A stretch of DNA of 64,000 bases from Limosilactobacillus caviae (GTDB lineage Bacteria > Bacillota > Bacilli > Lactobacillales > Lactobacillaceae), in contig NZ_BMDS01000001.1 of assembly GCF_014635905.1 (NCBI RefSeq), positions 558,001 to 622,000 on the forward strand, in the 5' to 3' direction. The position numbers and the translations under genes were made by a program. The first letter of the stretch is position 1; each line of letters starts with the position of its first letter. Positions 26,192-35,328 of this stretch are shown in pieces. The notes under the pieces were generated by a model. The model was not told the DNA's origin. It searched no databases and saw only the letters and a list, made by a program, of their open reading frames with translations.

Positions 26192-26857
26192 TTGAATATT
26201 AATGGAGTGTATAAGGCAATTAATTCAAATGAGCAGGTTCGACAATTAGTAAAAACGGCGCCCCTAAATATTATTGAGCAAATGCAGGTTAAGCATTTTG
26301 ATACGAAACAATTTGTCCTTTATCAAGGAAATAGTTATCAGGACACTTACATTTTGGTTGAAGGGCGGGTAAAAGTTTTCTTAAATTCGCCAAGTGGTAA
26401 GCAAGTTGTTTTAGACGTTTATGATTCTGGAATGTTTCTTGGCGAACAAGAAGCGATTATTAACCGGCCCTATAGTGCATCGATTATTAATATTACGCCG
26501 ATAACGGTTCTAGTCATTCGTAATCGTGATTTTGTCGAGTGGTCACAAAAGGATCATCGTTTTGCAAACCGTCTAATTAAAAATCTTTCGGAGCAGATTT
26601 ACCATCTAACAAATCGGATGGAGCGTTATAGTATGCATTCCGCACTACAGCAAATTGGCTTATTTTTGCTTCAATGTGATGATGAACAGGTGCCGATTAC
26701 CCGCGAACTAATCACTTATGAAGTTGATACTTCTTATCGTAATATTAACCGCGTGTTGAAACGATTAGCTGATCTCAATGTAATTAAAATTAATCGTTCA
26801 ACGATCAAAATCACCGATTATCAGACCTTACAAAAGATTATGGAAACGGAGGATTAA
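26192..26857 (+). CDS. Crp/Fnr-family transcriptional regulator
   Basis: About 221 residues from TTG 26192, chosen because GAGGGTG ends six bases upstream; an in-frame GTG at 26177 overlaps that site. The N-terminal cyclic-nucleotide-binding-type beta barrel (YQGNSYQDTYILVEGRVKVF) is followed by a dimer helix and a C-terminal winged helix (TSYRNINRVLKRL recognition helix, near 183). The barrel lacks the full cAMP phosphate-binding signature, so the ligand may be different. First gene of the nucleoside operon, five bases before uridine phosphorylase: probably the local regulator. Confidence 0.88.
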   Translation: MNINGVYKAINSNEQVRQLVKTAPLNIIEQMQVKHFDTKQFVLYQGNSYQDTYILVEGRVKVFLNSPSGKQVVLDVYDSGMFLGEQEAIINRPYSASIINITPITVLVIRNRDFVEWSQKDHRFANRLIKNLSEQIYHLTNRMERYSMHSALQQIGLFLLQCDDEQVPITRELITYEVDTSYRNINRVLKRLADLNVIKINRSTIKITDYQTLQKIMETED

Positions 26858-26862
26858 TCATT

Positions 26863-27600
26863 ATGACAGAAGAACCACAACCACACACGCAGCTAACTAC
26901 CGCGATCGACACTGATAGCGCAGTAATTGTCGGTGATCCTGCACGGGTAGATAAAGCTGCCAAATTATTAGACAATGTCCGAAAGTGGGCCTTTAACCGC
27001 GAATATAAGTCTGTCCTTGGTACTTATCAAGGCAAACAGATTTTAGTTATGTCGACAGGGATCGGGGCACCATCAGCTGGCATTGGGGTTGAAGAGCTTA
27101 ATCGAGTTAACGTAAAAAATGTGATTCGGGTTGGCTCAGCAGGGGCGATGCAAGCTGGGATTAGCTTAGGACAGCTGATCATTGGCGAAGGTGCTGTTCG
27201 CGACGATGGCTTAACGAAGAAATATGTTCCAGAAATCTATCCTGCAGTGCCATCCTTTAAGTTGATGATGTTAGCACGCAAATATGCTCCTGAAGCGGTT
27301 TATGGAATTATTCGTTCCCACGACGGCTTTTATATGGATAATAATTCCGAAGTTGAGGCTTTCTGGTCAAAATTAGGAATCGTTGGTGCCGACATGGAAT
27401 CTGGTGCTTTGATGACTATTGGCCGCCAACGAGGGATGGAAACATTATCAATCTTGAATAATGTCGTTCTCTATGAGGGAGACCTTTCTTCAGGAGTTAA
27501 TGATCTGGTAAATGGGGACGACCTCGTAGATAAAGTTGAGACTGCCTCGCTTAAACTCGCATTGGACATTCTAAGTGATCATAGTTTGGAGGAAAATTAA
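26863..27600 (+). CDS. udp: Uridine phosphorylase (NP-I family)
   Basis: 245 residues. Cleaves uridine (or related nucleosides) with phosphate to base plus ribose 1-phosphate. NP-I signatures are in order: VGDPARV (about 22), MSTGIGAPSAGIGVEEL (phosphate and ribose site, about 65), RVGSAGAMQ (about 90) and the catalytic/ribose-binding GADMESGAL (about 172). The ribose 1-phosphate product feeds the phosphopentomutase two genes on. Strong GGAGG ribosome site; the next gene starts two bases after the stop. The exact nucleoside preference is inferred from family. Confidence 0.88.
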   Translation: MTEEPQPHTQLTTAIDTDSAVIVGDPARVDKAAKLLDNVRKWAFNREYKSVLGTYQGKQILVMSTGIGAPSAGIGVEELNRVNVKNVIRVGSAGAMQAGISLGQLIIGEGAVRDDGLTKKYVPEIYPAVPSFKLMMLARKYAPEAVYGIIRSHDGFYMDNNSEVEAFWSKLGIVGADMESGALMTIGRQRGMETLSILNNVVLYEGDLSSGVNDLVNGDDLVDKVETASLKLALDILSDHSLEEN

Positions 27601-27601
27601 G

Positions 27602-28327
27602 ATGACAAATACAACTAATAATCATGGCTGGCTCTTTACCCAGCTTTTCAGTAAATGGAAAAAATTTGAAGTAATTTATGTTACAATTTTGCTTTTACTC
27701 CAAGTTGGTGTTTACCTGATTGCACCTGATAGCTGGATTGGAATGATGTCGGGGGTCTTTGGTACGCTTGCCCTTGTTTATGGGATGAAAGGACGGAAAG
27801 TAACATTTATCTTTGGGTTTATTCAGTGTGTAGCGATGACTTATGTTGCTTGGCAAAGTCATACCTGGAGAACTTTTGTGATGGATATCTTCTACGTGAT
27901 CTCGCAACCAATCGGCTGGTTTATGTGGGGTCATGATGATGCGACTAAGCGATTCAGTCCGCAAGTTCGGCGGTGGGTATTCGCCGGTGTCGTAGTTGCC
28001 TACTTTATTGGTTGGTACTTTATCAGTCTTTTTCATGGTCAGCTTCCATATTTTGATTCCTTTAACTTAGTTGTTAGTTTTATTGCCCAATTACTTTATA
28101 TTCTTAAATACCAAGAAAATTGGTCACTATGGATTTGGGTAAATACGGCAAATATTATTTATTGGATTATCCTAGCAGTCCGTTTTCAAATGGGAATCCA
28201 CATTGGGACGTTCGGCGGTGATTTATCACAAATTGCCTTGCAGGCTGCGCTCTTATTTAATTCTATTTATGCAACTAAGGTTTGGGCAAGCGGTGAAGCT
28301 GACAATGAGGGAGGAACAGCAGATTAA
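27602..28327 (+). CDS. PnuC-family nucleoside/nicotinamide riboside transporter
   Basis: 241 residues from ATG 27602 (GGAGG nine bases upstream). Seven or so membrane helices with the PnuC pattern: [10 protein letters not shown] after the first helix, [13 protein letters not shown] centrally, and [20 protein letters not shown] plus [10 protein letters not shown] near the C-terminus (the Trp/Asn-rich substrate path). PnuC proteins import nicotinamide riboside, thiamine or riboflavin by facilitated diffusion, and some import deoxynucleosides. In this operon uptake of a nucleoside is more likely than a vitamin. Overlaps the next gene by one base (TAATG). Confidence 0.85.
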   Translation: MTNTTNNHGWLFTQLFSKWKKFEVIYVTILLLLQVGVYLIAPDSWIGMMSGVFGTLALVYGMKGRKVTFIFGFIQCVAMTYVAWQSHTWRTFVMDIFYVISQPIGWFMWGHDDATKRFSPQVRRWVFAGVVVAYFIGWYFISLFHGQLPYFDSFNLVVSFIAQLLYILKYQENWSLWIWVNTANIIYWIILAVRFQMGIHIGTFGGDLSQIALQAALLFNSIYATKVWASGEADNEGGTAD

Positions 28328-29526
28328 TGGCGGATTATAAAAAATATCAACGTATATTTGGAATCGTTTTAGATTCGGTCGGTACTGGTGCCGCAGCAGA
28401 CGCGGTTAATTATGGCGATGTTGGTGCAGATACGCTTGGACATGTTGGTGCTGCCTATCAGGGAAAGTTGTCATTGCCTAACTTAGGGCGCTTAGGAATT
28501 AGCAATTTACGTGAAAAAGCGATCCTCGGTGTTCCAAAAGCTGAGCGGCCATTAGCGTATTATGGTAAAATGGCAGAAATTTCAGCTGGTAAGGATAGTA
28601 TGGATGGTCACTGGGAAATGATGGGGCTACCGGTGCAACAGCCGCTATCTACTTTTCCAACAGGTTTTCCACAATCGATCATTAATAAAATTGCGGAATT
28701 CGCAGGACGTGATGTTATTGTTAACAAGCCATATTCTGGTACAAAGGTGATTCATGATTACGGCGAGCGCCAATTAGATACAGGAGAACTGATTATCTAT
28801 ACGTCTGGCGACTCGGTAATGCAGATTGCTGCCCATGAAGATGTGATTTCTGTAGGGGAACTTTATAGGATTTGTCAGTTTGCGCGGACTCTGTTAAACG
28901 GGCCTAAATATACGGTTGGACGAGTAATTGCGCGACCGTACATTGGACCGGATAAAGACCACTTTACACGGATTGCAAATCGCCGTGACTTTAGCTTAGA
29001 ACCAACAAGTTTAACGGCTATTGATCGGATGCACCAAGCTGGATTAACAACAATTGCTGTCGGAAAAACAAATGATATCTTTTCTGGACGAGGTTTTACC
29101 CGGACTTATCATAATGAAAGCAATATGGACGGAATGAACCATGTTGATGAAGTGATGAACCAAGATTTTACTGGTTTTTGTTTTACTAATTTGGTTGATT
29201 TCGACACGATGTATGGTCATCGGCGCGATCCGAAGGGGTTTGGTCAAGCATTAATGGATTTTGACCGCTGTTTAGGACTGGTTTTAGATAACCTGCGAAC
29301 TGATGATTTATTAATTATTACTGCTGACCATGGTAATGACCCTGGCTTTCAGGGAACCGACCATACTCGTGAAAACGTACCACTACTAGCCTATTCACCC
29401 GCAATGCAAGCAAGCGGTTCTCTAGGAACACGACCAACTTTTGCTGATTTGGGTGCGACAGTGCTAGATAACTTTAGTTTAACCAGTGGTAAATACGGGA
29501 CTAGTTTTTTAGATTGTTTGATCTAA
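28327..29526 (+). CDS. deoB: Phosphopentomutase
   Basis: 399 residues. Interconverts (deoxy)ribose 1-phosphate and 5-phosphate, linking nucleoside breakdown to the pentose phosphate pathway. Alkaline-phosphatase superfamily metal motifs: [13 protein letters not shown] at about 11-23, [10 protein letters not shown] near 97, and [12 protein letters not shown] near 333-344 followed by HTREN. Length is normal. The GTG-free ATG start at 28327 overlaps the preceding stop, indicating translational coupling. Last gene of the operon. Confidence 0.96.
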   Translation: MADYKKYQRIFGIVLDSVGTGAAADAVNYGDVGADTLGHVGAAYQGKLSLPNLGRLGISNLREKAILGVPKAERPLAYYGKMAEISAGKDSMDGHWEMMGLPVQQPLSTFPTGFPQSIINKIAEFAGRDVIVNKPYSGTKVIHDYGERQLDTGELIIYTSGDSVMQIAAHEDVISVGELYRICQFARTLLNGPKYTVGRVIARPYIGPDKDHFTRIANRRDFSLEPTSLTAIDRMHQAGLTTIAVGKTNDIFSGRGFTRTYHNESNMDGMNHVDEVMNQDFTGFCFTNLVDFDTMYGHRRDPKGFGQALMDFDRCLGLVLDNLRTDDLLIITADHGNDPGFQGTDHTRENVPLLAYSPAMQASGSLGTRPTFADLGATVLDNFSLTSGKYGTSFLDCLI

Positions 29527-29570
29527 AATAGAAAGTTAAATAATTATCTGACAAGCGACTGATCAAAATC

Positions 29571-29599
29571 AAAGATGCCCGCCAATGGGTGTCTTTTTT
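29571..29599 (+). terminator. Terminator of the nucleoside operon
   Basis: AAAGATGCCC pairs with GGGTGTCTTT (two G-U pairs) and ends in a T run. It is almost the same stem as at 26001. Confidence 0.85.
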
Positions 29600-29616
29600 A
29601 GTCTTGTTTATTGGCA

Positions 29617-29667
29617 AAAGTTCTAAAAAGTTCTAAAATAAAAATAAAGTTCTAAAAAGTTCTAAAA
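29617..29667. repeat. Four phased AAGTTCTAAAA repeats before the ATPase gene
   Basis: A 22-bp unit (AAAGTTCTAAA, then AAGTTCTAAAA) occurs at 29617-29638 and again at 29646-29667. The core AAGTTCTAAAA therefore appears four times with start spacings of 10, 19 and 10 bp, close to whole DNA turns. It ends two bases before the ribosome site of the ATPase and may be its autoregulatory operator. Confidence 0.7.
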
Positions 29668-29685
29668 CAAAGGAGTGCATTGCAT

Positions 29686-30783
29686 ATGTCTAAGAATCCT
29701 TTTAATCCTACCTTTGGAGATGTCCCTAAAATTTATTTAGATACTAATGAACGTGCTGCTAAATTAGTTACTACAATCAAGGAGAGTGACTTTGCACGCT
29801 CTTTCTTTATAACTGGTGTTCGTGGATCAGGGAAAACGTCATTTATGACTCAAGTAGAAAATGAGTTAAGCAAAGATAAAAATTGCCATTGTATAGATTT
29901 AGTTAATGACGAAAGCTTATTAAGTAGTTTTATTGATCAATTAGGAAAAGCTAGCAAAACTAAAATTCAACATATAATAGAAGAGTTAGGTATAAAATCT
30001 ATTAATTTTAAGGATTTGAGTTTCAACTTTAATCAGAAAATTCAAGATGGCAATAAGACGGCTGAAGTCGCAAAAAAGATGATGAAAAATATACAAAAAA
30101 ATAATCAGTATGTTTTAGTAGTAATTGATGAAGTTGATAATAGTCAGCCGATTCGTAGTTTCGCGCAAATCTTTAATGAATTAAAACGCCATGGCTTTCC
30201 TATCTATGTTCTTATGACAGGCTTACCCGACTTAATTATGGATGTTCAAAACGAGAAAAAATTAACTTTCTTATTACGTTCAGAAAAGGAAGTAATGACA
30301 CCGCTTCAAAATAGTAATATGACGTTGGCTTATCAAAAAGTATTTAATTGTGATATTGCTCTAGCACAGAAAATGACGCAAATGGTTAAAGGTTACTCAT
30401 ATGGTTTTCAACTGTTAGGATATTTAGCATTTGAAGAAATGGCAGAAACAAAAAGTGAATTTTCAACAGAAAAACTATCAAAAGTTATAGATATTTATAA
30501 AATGAACTTATTTGATAATGCATATAATAAAATCTTTTCAGATTTATCTGAAATGGATCAAAAATATTTAATTGCTGTTCTTGGCAATAAGAGATTAAAA
30601 GAGGTTGCGCAACAGCTACACGTTACCCCTTCGTATGCATCCCAGTATCGTCGCCGTGCAATTGCCCGCCATCTTATTCAGCCAGGTTCGTATGGCCATG
30701 TTAAGTATATTTTGCCTTTCTTCAAGGAATTCATTCAATCAACTCAAGATCCTGATTCTATTTATTTTTATGATATTGAATAA
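29686..30783 (+). CDS. AAA-type ATPase with C-terminal winged helix
   Basis: 365 residues from ATG 29686, ten bases after AAAGGAG; an upstream TTG is too close. Walker A GVRGSGKTS is near 45, Walker B VLVVIDEVDN near 145, and a sensor MTGLPDL near 182, a STAND/Orc1-like ATPase core. The C-terminal third looks like a helix-turn-helix (RLKEVAQQLHVTPSYASQY, near 310) with a wing, so DNA binding is likely. Homologous proteins occur in phages and mobile elements, but no partner gene is adjacent. AT-rich compared with the flanking core genes. Preceded by phased direct repeats. Confidence 0.75.
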   Translation: MSKNPFNPTFGDVPKIYLDTNERAAKLVTTIKESDFARSFFITGVRGSGKTSFMTQVENELSKDKNCHCIDLVNDESLLSSFIDQLGKASKTKIQHIIEELGIKSINFKDLSFNFNQKIQDGNKTAEVAKKMMKNIQKNNQYVLVVIDEVDNSQPIRSFAQIFNELKRHGFPIYVLMTGLPDLIMDVQNEKKLTFLLRSEKEVMTPLQNSNMTLAYQKVFNCDIALAQKMTQMVKGYSYGFQLLGYLAFEEMAETKSEFSTEKLSKVIDIYKMNLFDNAYNKIFSDLSEMDQKYLIAVLGNKRLKEVAQQLHVTPSYASQYRRRAIARHLIQPGSYGHVKYILPFFKEFIQSTQDPDSIYFYDIE

Positions 30784-30824
30784 GGCGTTTTATTGACTAT
30801 AAATTTAATATTTGTTTGAAGATT

Positions 30825-30875
30825 ATAATTTTTATCATTATTAACTAACGATTAGTGTATAATGATAAAAATTAT
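30825..30875. promoter_or_regulatory. 16-bp perfect dyad over the gshA-like promoter
   Basis: ATAATTTTTATCATTA (30825-30840) is exactly complementary to 30860-30875 across a 19-bp spacer. TATAAT at 30858-30863 overlaps the right arm, and another TATAAT lies at the left arm's edge. This is a strong operator candidate, 31 bases before the gene. Confidence 0.65.
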
Positions 30876-30906
30876 TTAGTAAGATGAGATAGGAGGTAAG
30901 GCGGAT

Positions 30907-32205
30907 ATGTTGAGTGAATTCGGACAGAAGATTATTAATCAAAATCGCGAAAATGTATTAGTTAACTTTTTAATCGGTCTGGAAGTTGAACGCCAACGGA
31001 TCGATTCTCATGGTCATATAAGTTCATTTCCTTATCCTCAAAACATTGGTAACCAGCAGACCAATCCATGGATTACTAATGACTTTATGGAAACGATGAC
31101 TGAGGTAGTAACTCCTGTAGCTGCAACTCCCGAAGATTCATTATCATATCTTGAAAAAATAAGTAACGTCTTAAGAAGAAATCTCCATGATAATGAGTAC
31201 CTATGGCCATTATCGATGCCTCCAGAATTACCTCTAGACCGGAGCCGAGTCGATGTTGCTCATGCCAATGATGAAAAACGTAATTATTTTTTTACATGGT
31301 TAAAATCACATGAACTACAAGAAGCAACGCCTTGTGGGATTCACGTTAACTTGGGCTTGAATCCGCAGCTTACTAAAGAATTAACAGTGGCAGAAAAGAA
31401 TCAGCTATACATTGTACTTGCACAGGGCTTTTTACGTTACCGCTTTATGCTAACTTATTTCTTTGGGGCAAGTCCGCTTGCTGAGCGTAATTACTTCTTA
31501 AATAATCAGGGGCCGCAAAAGCTAGTCCGCAGCATTCGGCAAAGTACGTATGGCTTTGGTACAAAATATGATGGTGATTTTTCGGATATTGAACACTATC
31601 AGCAGCAAATTTTAGCAGGTATTCGCGATAATAAACTTTTGGCAGAGCATGATTTTCATTCGCCTGTTCGCTTGCGCAAGAGCGGTAGCATAAAGGACCT
31701 TTCAACAACGGGACCAGCTTATTTAGAATTGCGGATGCTGGACCTTAATCCTTGGGCCAGTATTGGCATTAGTAGTGATGCGGTTAATTTGTTACGTTTG
31801 ATGGCTGCTTACTTTTTAGCTAGTCCATCAGCTGCCTATGATTTACAAGAGTTTAACCAGATGAATGAGCAGGTTGCACTAGAATCTCCTAGTGAGCATT
31901 GTCGATACCAAGACGTGATTCTTGCTTTCTTAAAGGAATTAAAACAGTTTGCAGCAATAATTCAGGCTAGTCAGAGTGTCTATGATATGCTTGATCGATT
32001 TGAAACCATTACCTGCCAGCCTTCATTGACGACTAATGCCCGCTTAGTAAATGAAATTCAGAATAATTCGTTGACGGCATTTGCGATAAAGCAGGCACGA
32101 TTATTTCAACAGCGATCAGCACTAGCAAAAAATGTGTATGAAGGCTTCCGTCATGGGAAGATTCCATCAGCAGAAGAATTAGCGCAATCCTTATCGACAC
32201 AATAA
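30907..32205 (+). CDS. Glutamate-cysteine ligase family protein
   Basis: 432 residues. Ligates glutamate and cysteine to gamma-glutamylcysteine with ATP, the first step of glutathione synthesis; several lactobacilli make the dipeptide itself. The N-terminal segment LIGLEVERQRID supplies the metal-binding Glu residues, CGIHVNLGLN is near 140, and LRMLDLNPWASIG (near 275) resembles the conserved glutathione-synthase-type active-site loop. It lacks the ATP-grasp GshB half of fused GshAB, so it is the shorter, single-function type. GGAGG lies upstream. A perfect 16-bp dyad covers the promoter, suggesting control by a repressor or redox regulator. Confidence 0.82.
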   Translation: MLSEFGQKIINQNRENVLVNFLIGLEVERQRIDSHGHISSFPYPQNIGNQQTNPWITNDFMETMTEVVTPVAATPEDSLSYLEKISNVLRRNLHDNEYLWPLSMPPELPLDRSRVDVAHANDEKRNYFFTWLKSHELQEATPCGIHVNLGLNPQLTKELTVAEKNQLYIVLAQGFLRYRFMLTYFFGASPLAERNYFLNNQGPQKLVRSIRQSTYGFGTKYDGDFSDIEHYQQQILAGIRDNKLLAEHDFHSPVRLRKSGSIKDLSTTGPAYLELRMLDLNPWASIGISSDAVNLLRLMAAYFLASPSAAYDLQEFNQMNEQVALESPSEHCRYQDVILAFLKELKQFAAIIQASQSVYDMLDRFETITCQPSLTTNARLVNEIQNNSLTAFAIKQARLFQQRSALAKNVYEGFRHGKIPSAEELAQSLSTQ

Positions 32206-32237
32206 GGTGATCAAGTTTATTGGCCTTATAAAAGCGA

Positions 32238-32367
32238 TTGCAACCCGCCAGCCTTTTTGATATACTAACAATGTTAAATATGCTTTCTGTTTGTCAGAAG
32301 GTACGTTTAAAGGTGAGGGTGCTGGATAAAATACCGATGTGATCGGTGTTTTATCCAGCTTTTTTTG
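32238..32367 (+). promoter_or_regulatory. Promoter and attenuator-like leader of the MFS gene
   Basis: TTGCAA (32238-32243), 17 bp, TATACT (32261-32266) is a good promoter. The leader ends in a long hairpin: GCTGGATAAAA (32321-32331) with TTTTATCCAGC (32349-32359), inner stem ACCGAT / ATCGGT, then seven Ts. This full terminator lies between promoter and gene, 33 bases before the start, as in riboswitch or attenuator leaders. It could also simply end the upstream transcript. No known riboswitch fold is recognised. Confidence 0.55.
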
Positions 32368-32391
32368 TTAAATAAGAAAGGAGTTAAGTAT

Positions 32392-33546
32392 ATGTCTAAA
32401 TTTCGCCTGCAATCTATTGTTTTTGTTTTGACTGCATTTTTAATGGGTTGTAATGAATTTATGGTTGTCGGGGTTATTTCTGATATTGCCAAAAGCTATC
32501 AGGCTTCATTATCAACAGTTGGGTTCCTAGTTACCAGTTTTGCAATTATTTATGCTATTTGTACACCCTTAATTACTACATTTACGGGTAAGTTCGATCG
32601 CTTTAAGGTTCTAATGGCACTGATGCTGATCTTCTTATTAGGAAATACGTTGACAGCGGTCGCACCTAATTTGTTTTGGCTATTTGTTTCACGAATTATA
32701 ACTGCTGCGGTTGCCGGAACAATTATTTCACTGATTCTCGTGTTTGTTACCATGATTGCACCGATTGAAAAACGGGCGATGCTAGTCGCTTCCACTTTTG
32801 CTGGATTTAGTATTGCAACAATTGTCGGCGTCCCGGTTGGAACAGCAATTAGTAATGCATTTTCCTGGCGGGATAGTTTTGCCTTGATATCAGTTCTAAC
32901 AGTGATTATTTGCGGCTTTTTATATTGGTTGACTCCGCGGAACAGCCGTCAAGCTAATGCTTCATTAGGTAACCAGATCCAGCTTTTTAAGGACCGGCGA
33001 ATCGTTCTCGGCGTGGTAGTAATGATTACTTTGATGTCCGCTGAATATACTTTCTATACTTATATCCGCCCGATTATTACTAATGTTCTTGGCTTTAGTA
33101 CGACTGATTTAACTTGGTTATTAGGCCTTGTTGGGATTACATTTATCCTTGGTAATATGTGTGCAGGGGTGATCGCAAACCGGTTTGGCATTACCAAGCT
33201 TACCGTTATCAGTGGCGCTGTCCTTGTTTGCTTACTATTAATGAATGCCATGTTCCACCTTTCATGGTTGGGAATTATTTTACTGTGTGTTGTCTGTTTT
33301 GTTCTGGGAATGCCGGGTTCAATCCTCCAAGTAATGTTCCTTAATGTTGCCGACCAGGAATATCCTGAAGCGATGAACCTTGCGTCATCATTGAACCCGA
33401 TTTGTACTAATGTGGGTGTTTCAATTGGGGCCCTTACCGCATCGATTAGTATCAATTTTGTTCAAATTAACCAGATCGGTTATGTCGGCGCAATTTATGC
33501 CCTTATTGCAGTCGTGGGGTCATTTTATCTTGTTCGGGCTAAATAA
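32392..33546 (+). CDS. MFS transporter, DHA1-type drug/sugar efflux
   Basis: 384 residues from ATG 32392, eight bases after GAAAGGAG. Twelve membrane helices. The loop 2-3 motif is atypical, with TFTGKFDRFKVLMA after helix 2 instead of GxxxDRxGRR. Motif-5-like GVPVGTAISNAFSWR follows helix 4, as in AraJ/YdhP-like (DHA1) efflux proteins. The substrate is unknown; relatives export arabinose-like sugars, amino acid derivatives or drugs. It stands alone behind a leader terminator. Convergent with the CorA-like gene, with one base between stops. Confidence 0.85.
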   Translation: MSKFRLQSIVFVLTAFLMGCNEFMVVGVISDIAKSYQASLSTVGFLVTSFAIIYAICTPLITTFTGKFDRFKVLMALMLIFLLGNTLTAVAPNLFWLFVSRIITAAVAGTIISLILVFVTMIAPIEKRAMLVASTFAGFSIATIVGVPVGTAISNAFSWRDSFALISVLTVIICGFLYWLTPRNSRQANASLGNQIQLFKDRRIVLGVVVMITLMSAEYTFYTYIRPIITNVLGFSTTDLTWLLGLVGITFILGNMCAGVIANRFGITKLTVISGAVLVCLLLMNAMFHLSWLGIILLCVVCFVLGMPGSILQVMFLNVADQEYPEAMNLASSLNPICTNVGVSIGALTASISINFVQINQIGYVGAIYALIAVVGSFYLVRAK

Positions 33547-33547
33547 G

Positions 33548-34474
33548 TTATTTAGTGTATTTTTTGCGACGAAGAAAAATAGCAGCGGTAAGTGCGAAGA
33601 TTAGGGCAATCCCTAGTATTAGCCAAAAACCGTGAAGATCATTTTTCCATGGCATTCCACCGACGTTCATCCCCATAAAACCGGTAACTAAAGCTGCGAT
33701 TGCAATAATCAGACCGGCTGAGTCAAGAAACTGCATTAGATTATTTAGGTGGTTATCCATCATGGCAGTAAAAAGATCACTAATCGACGCGAGAAGGTCA
33801 CGAAAAATATGAATAGTTTTGGTTAGCCGCCGCTGTTGAACTTCAAGCTCTAACCGTTTTTCAATTGGGAAACGCTGGCAGTGCTTATCTTCTAAAAAAG
33901 CAGTTATTGTTGTTGCTTGATCGTTCATCGTATGCTCAAAAAAGACAAGTCTTCGTGTTAAAGTTGTTAATGCCCGTAATGAATCATTGCTAAAACCTAC
34001 TCGGGCTTTTTGATCTAACTCATCAATTTCTTTTTTGTAGCTTTTTAGAGTCGTCATTAAAACATGCTGACAGGCTATGAGGTAATCAATTAGAAGCTCT
34101 GCGAGGGTGGTAGGAAGTTTTGCCAGTGCTTGTTGAATCGTATCTTGACTGTCAGTACAAATAATTAAGTGATGGTTGTCAAAAACAATTAGTGATGGTG
34201 ATAATTGGTTTTCAATCTTCTTGAATGCGGGGATGAAGTCATAAATTACTAGGATTGCCGGATTGGTTAAGACGTCGCTGGTTGTTCGATGAAATCTTGA
34301 TACTTCTTCTGGAGATGAGCGGTATTGAAATGTAAATGGACTTAAATCAAAGCTTTGACACACCTGTTTAATTTCATGTTCGCTCGGTTTAACCAGGGTG
34401 ACTAATTCCGCGTTGGTTAGTACACCTTGATGGCTTTTTGCCCCGGTAGGAGTAAGGATGTATTTATTGATCAT
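33548..34474 (-). CDS. corA: CorA-family magnesium/divalent cation channel
   Basis: 308 residues. A cytoplasmic N-terminal domain (about 1-240) ends in a long helix. Two C-terminal membrane helices follow, with the diagnostic pore motif in FMGMNVGGMPW (about 268-278; family GMN). The basic tail after helix 2 (FLRRKKYTK) agrees with CorA. GAGGT precedes the ATG. Length is typical of Firmicute CorA-like proteins. Lactobacilli carry several paralogues and the ion is not certain, so the symbol is family-level. Confidence 0.88.
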   Translation of the reverse strand: MINKYILTPTGAKSHQGVLTNAELVTLVKPSEHEIKQVCQSFDLSPFTFQYRSSPEEVSRFHRTTSDVLTNPAILVIYDFIPAFKKIENQLSPSLIVFDNHHLIICTDSQDTIQQALAKLPTTLAELLIDYLIACQHVLMTTLKSYKKEIDELDQKARVGFSNDSLRALTTLTRRLVFFEHTMNDQATTITAFLEDKHCQRFPIEKRLELEVQQRRLTKTIHIFRDLLASISDLFTAMMDNHLNNLMQFLDSAGLIIAIAALVTGFMGMNVGGMPWKNDLHGFWLILGIALIFALTAAIFLRRKKYTK

Positions 34475-34648
34475 ATTGTTATTACCTCGTGAGTTGTAAA
34501 CGCTATTGATTGATAAAAATATTATTTCAATAAGCCACGAAGATTATTTGTCAGAAAATACAAGAGAAGGTAAAAAAGTTAAAGCTTATCTTAACGCAGA
34601 CATTTTATAGCATAATCCATGTTAAAATAACGATACGTAGTTCACACT

Positions 34649-34690
34649 AGCAGCTTGTTTCATGATTAGACGAAGCAAGCTGCTTTTTTG
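34649..34690 (+). terminator. Leader terminator before the GNAT gene
   Basis: AGCAGCTTG (34649-34657) pairs with CAAGCTGCT (34676-34684) and runs into a T run just 18 bases before the start codon at 34708. It is between a weak promoter-like CATAAT (34611) and the gene, so it is probably an attenuator rather than the end of another gene: the neighbouring gene points away. Confidence 0.62.
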
Positions 34691-34707
34691 CAAAAGGAGG
34701 GAATATC

Positions 34708-35226
34708 ATGGCAATTTACTTACGGCAAGCAGTCTTAAATGACTTTAATAAGGTAATGATGATTATTGAACAGGCACGGGTCCAGTTAAAAAAGAACGGC
34801 AACCCGCAATGGCAGGATGGGCACCCCTTTATAACGACAATTAAGAATGACATTATCCGTGAACACAGCTGGGTCCTAATTGATGGCCAAGAAGTCGTTG
34901 GTACTGCTGTTTTACAATTAACTCCGGAACAAAATTATGATGAAATTGAAGATGGTCAGTGGAAGTATCCCAATGAGCCGTACGCTATTATTCACCGGGT
35001 AGCCGTGCTTCCTGCCAAGCGGGGACAAAGCCTTGGTCGTTTTATATTCTCTAACTTACTCACGGTTGGTTACTTGCAGGGGATCCGTAATTTCCGTTAT
35101 GATACGCACTATAAAAATATTCCCGTCCAAAAGATTGGGGCAGAATTGGGCTTTGTTAAACGGGGAACAATCTATATTGAGGATAAAATAGATAATAAGC
35201 ACATGGGGTTTGAACTTAATTTGTAG
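34708..35226 (+). CDS. GNAT-family N-acetyltransferase
   Basis: 172 residues. Transfers the acetyl group of acetyl-CoA to an amine. The acetyl-CoA pyrophosphate loop is in VLPAKRGQSLGRFIF (about 107-121; Q/RxxGxG/A type), with the preceding strand YAIIHRVAV. The substrate (small molecule or protein N-terminus) cannot be read from the sequence. AAGGAGG ends eight bases before the ATG. Its leader carries a strong terminator hairpin, suggesting attenuation control. Confidence 0.85.
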   Translation: MAIYLRQAVLNDFNKVMMIIEQARVQLKKNGNPQWQDGHPFITTIKNDIIREHSWVLIDGQEVVGTAVLQLTPEQNYDEIEDGQWKYPNEPYAIIHRVAVLPAKRGQSLGRFIFSNLLTVGYLQGIRNFRYDTHYKNIPVQKIGAELGFVKRGTIYIEDKIDNKHMGFELNL

Positions 35227-35230
35227 CCAT

Positions 35231-35266
35231 TTAAAACGCTTACAAAACTTGAAATTGTGATATAGT
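35231..35266 (+). promoter_or_regulatory. cre site and promoter of the sugar transporter
   Basis: The reverse complement of 35231-35244, TGTAAGCGTTTTAA, fits the CcpA cre consensus at 13 of 14 positions. It overlaps a TTACAA (35240-35245), 15 bp upstream of TATAGT (35261-35266). Carbon catabolite repression is likely. Confidence 0.6.
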
Positions 35267-35328
35267 TAACATAAGGAGATTATGAGAAGAGCAAGGAGTT
35301 TAAGCCTAGTTAACTATTGAACTATTAT

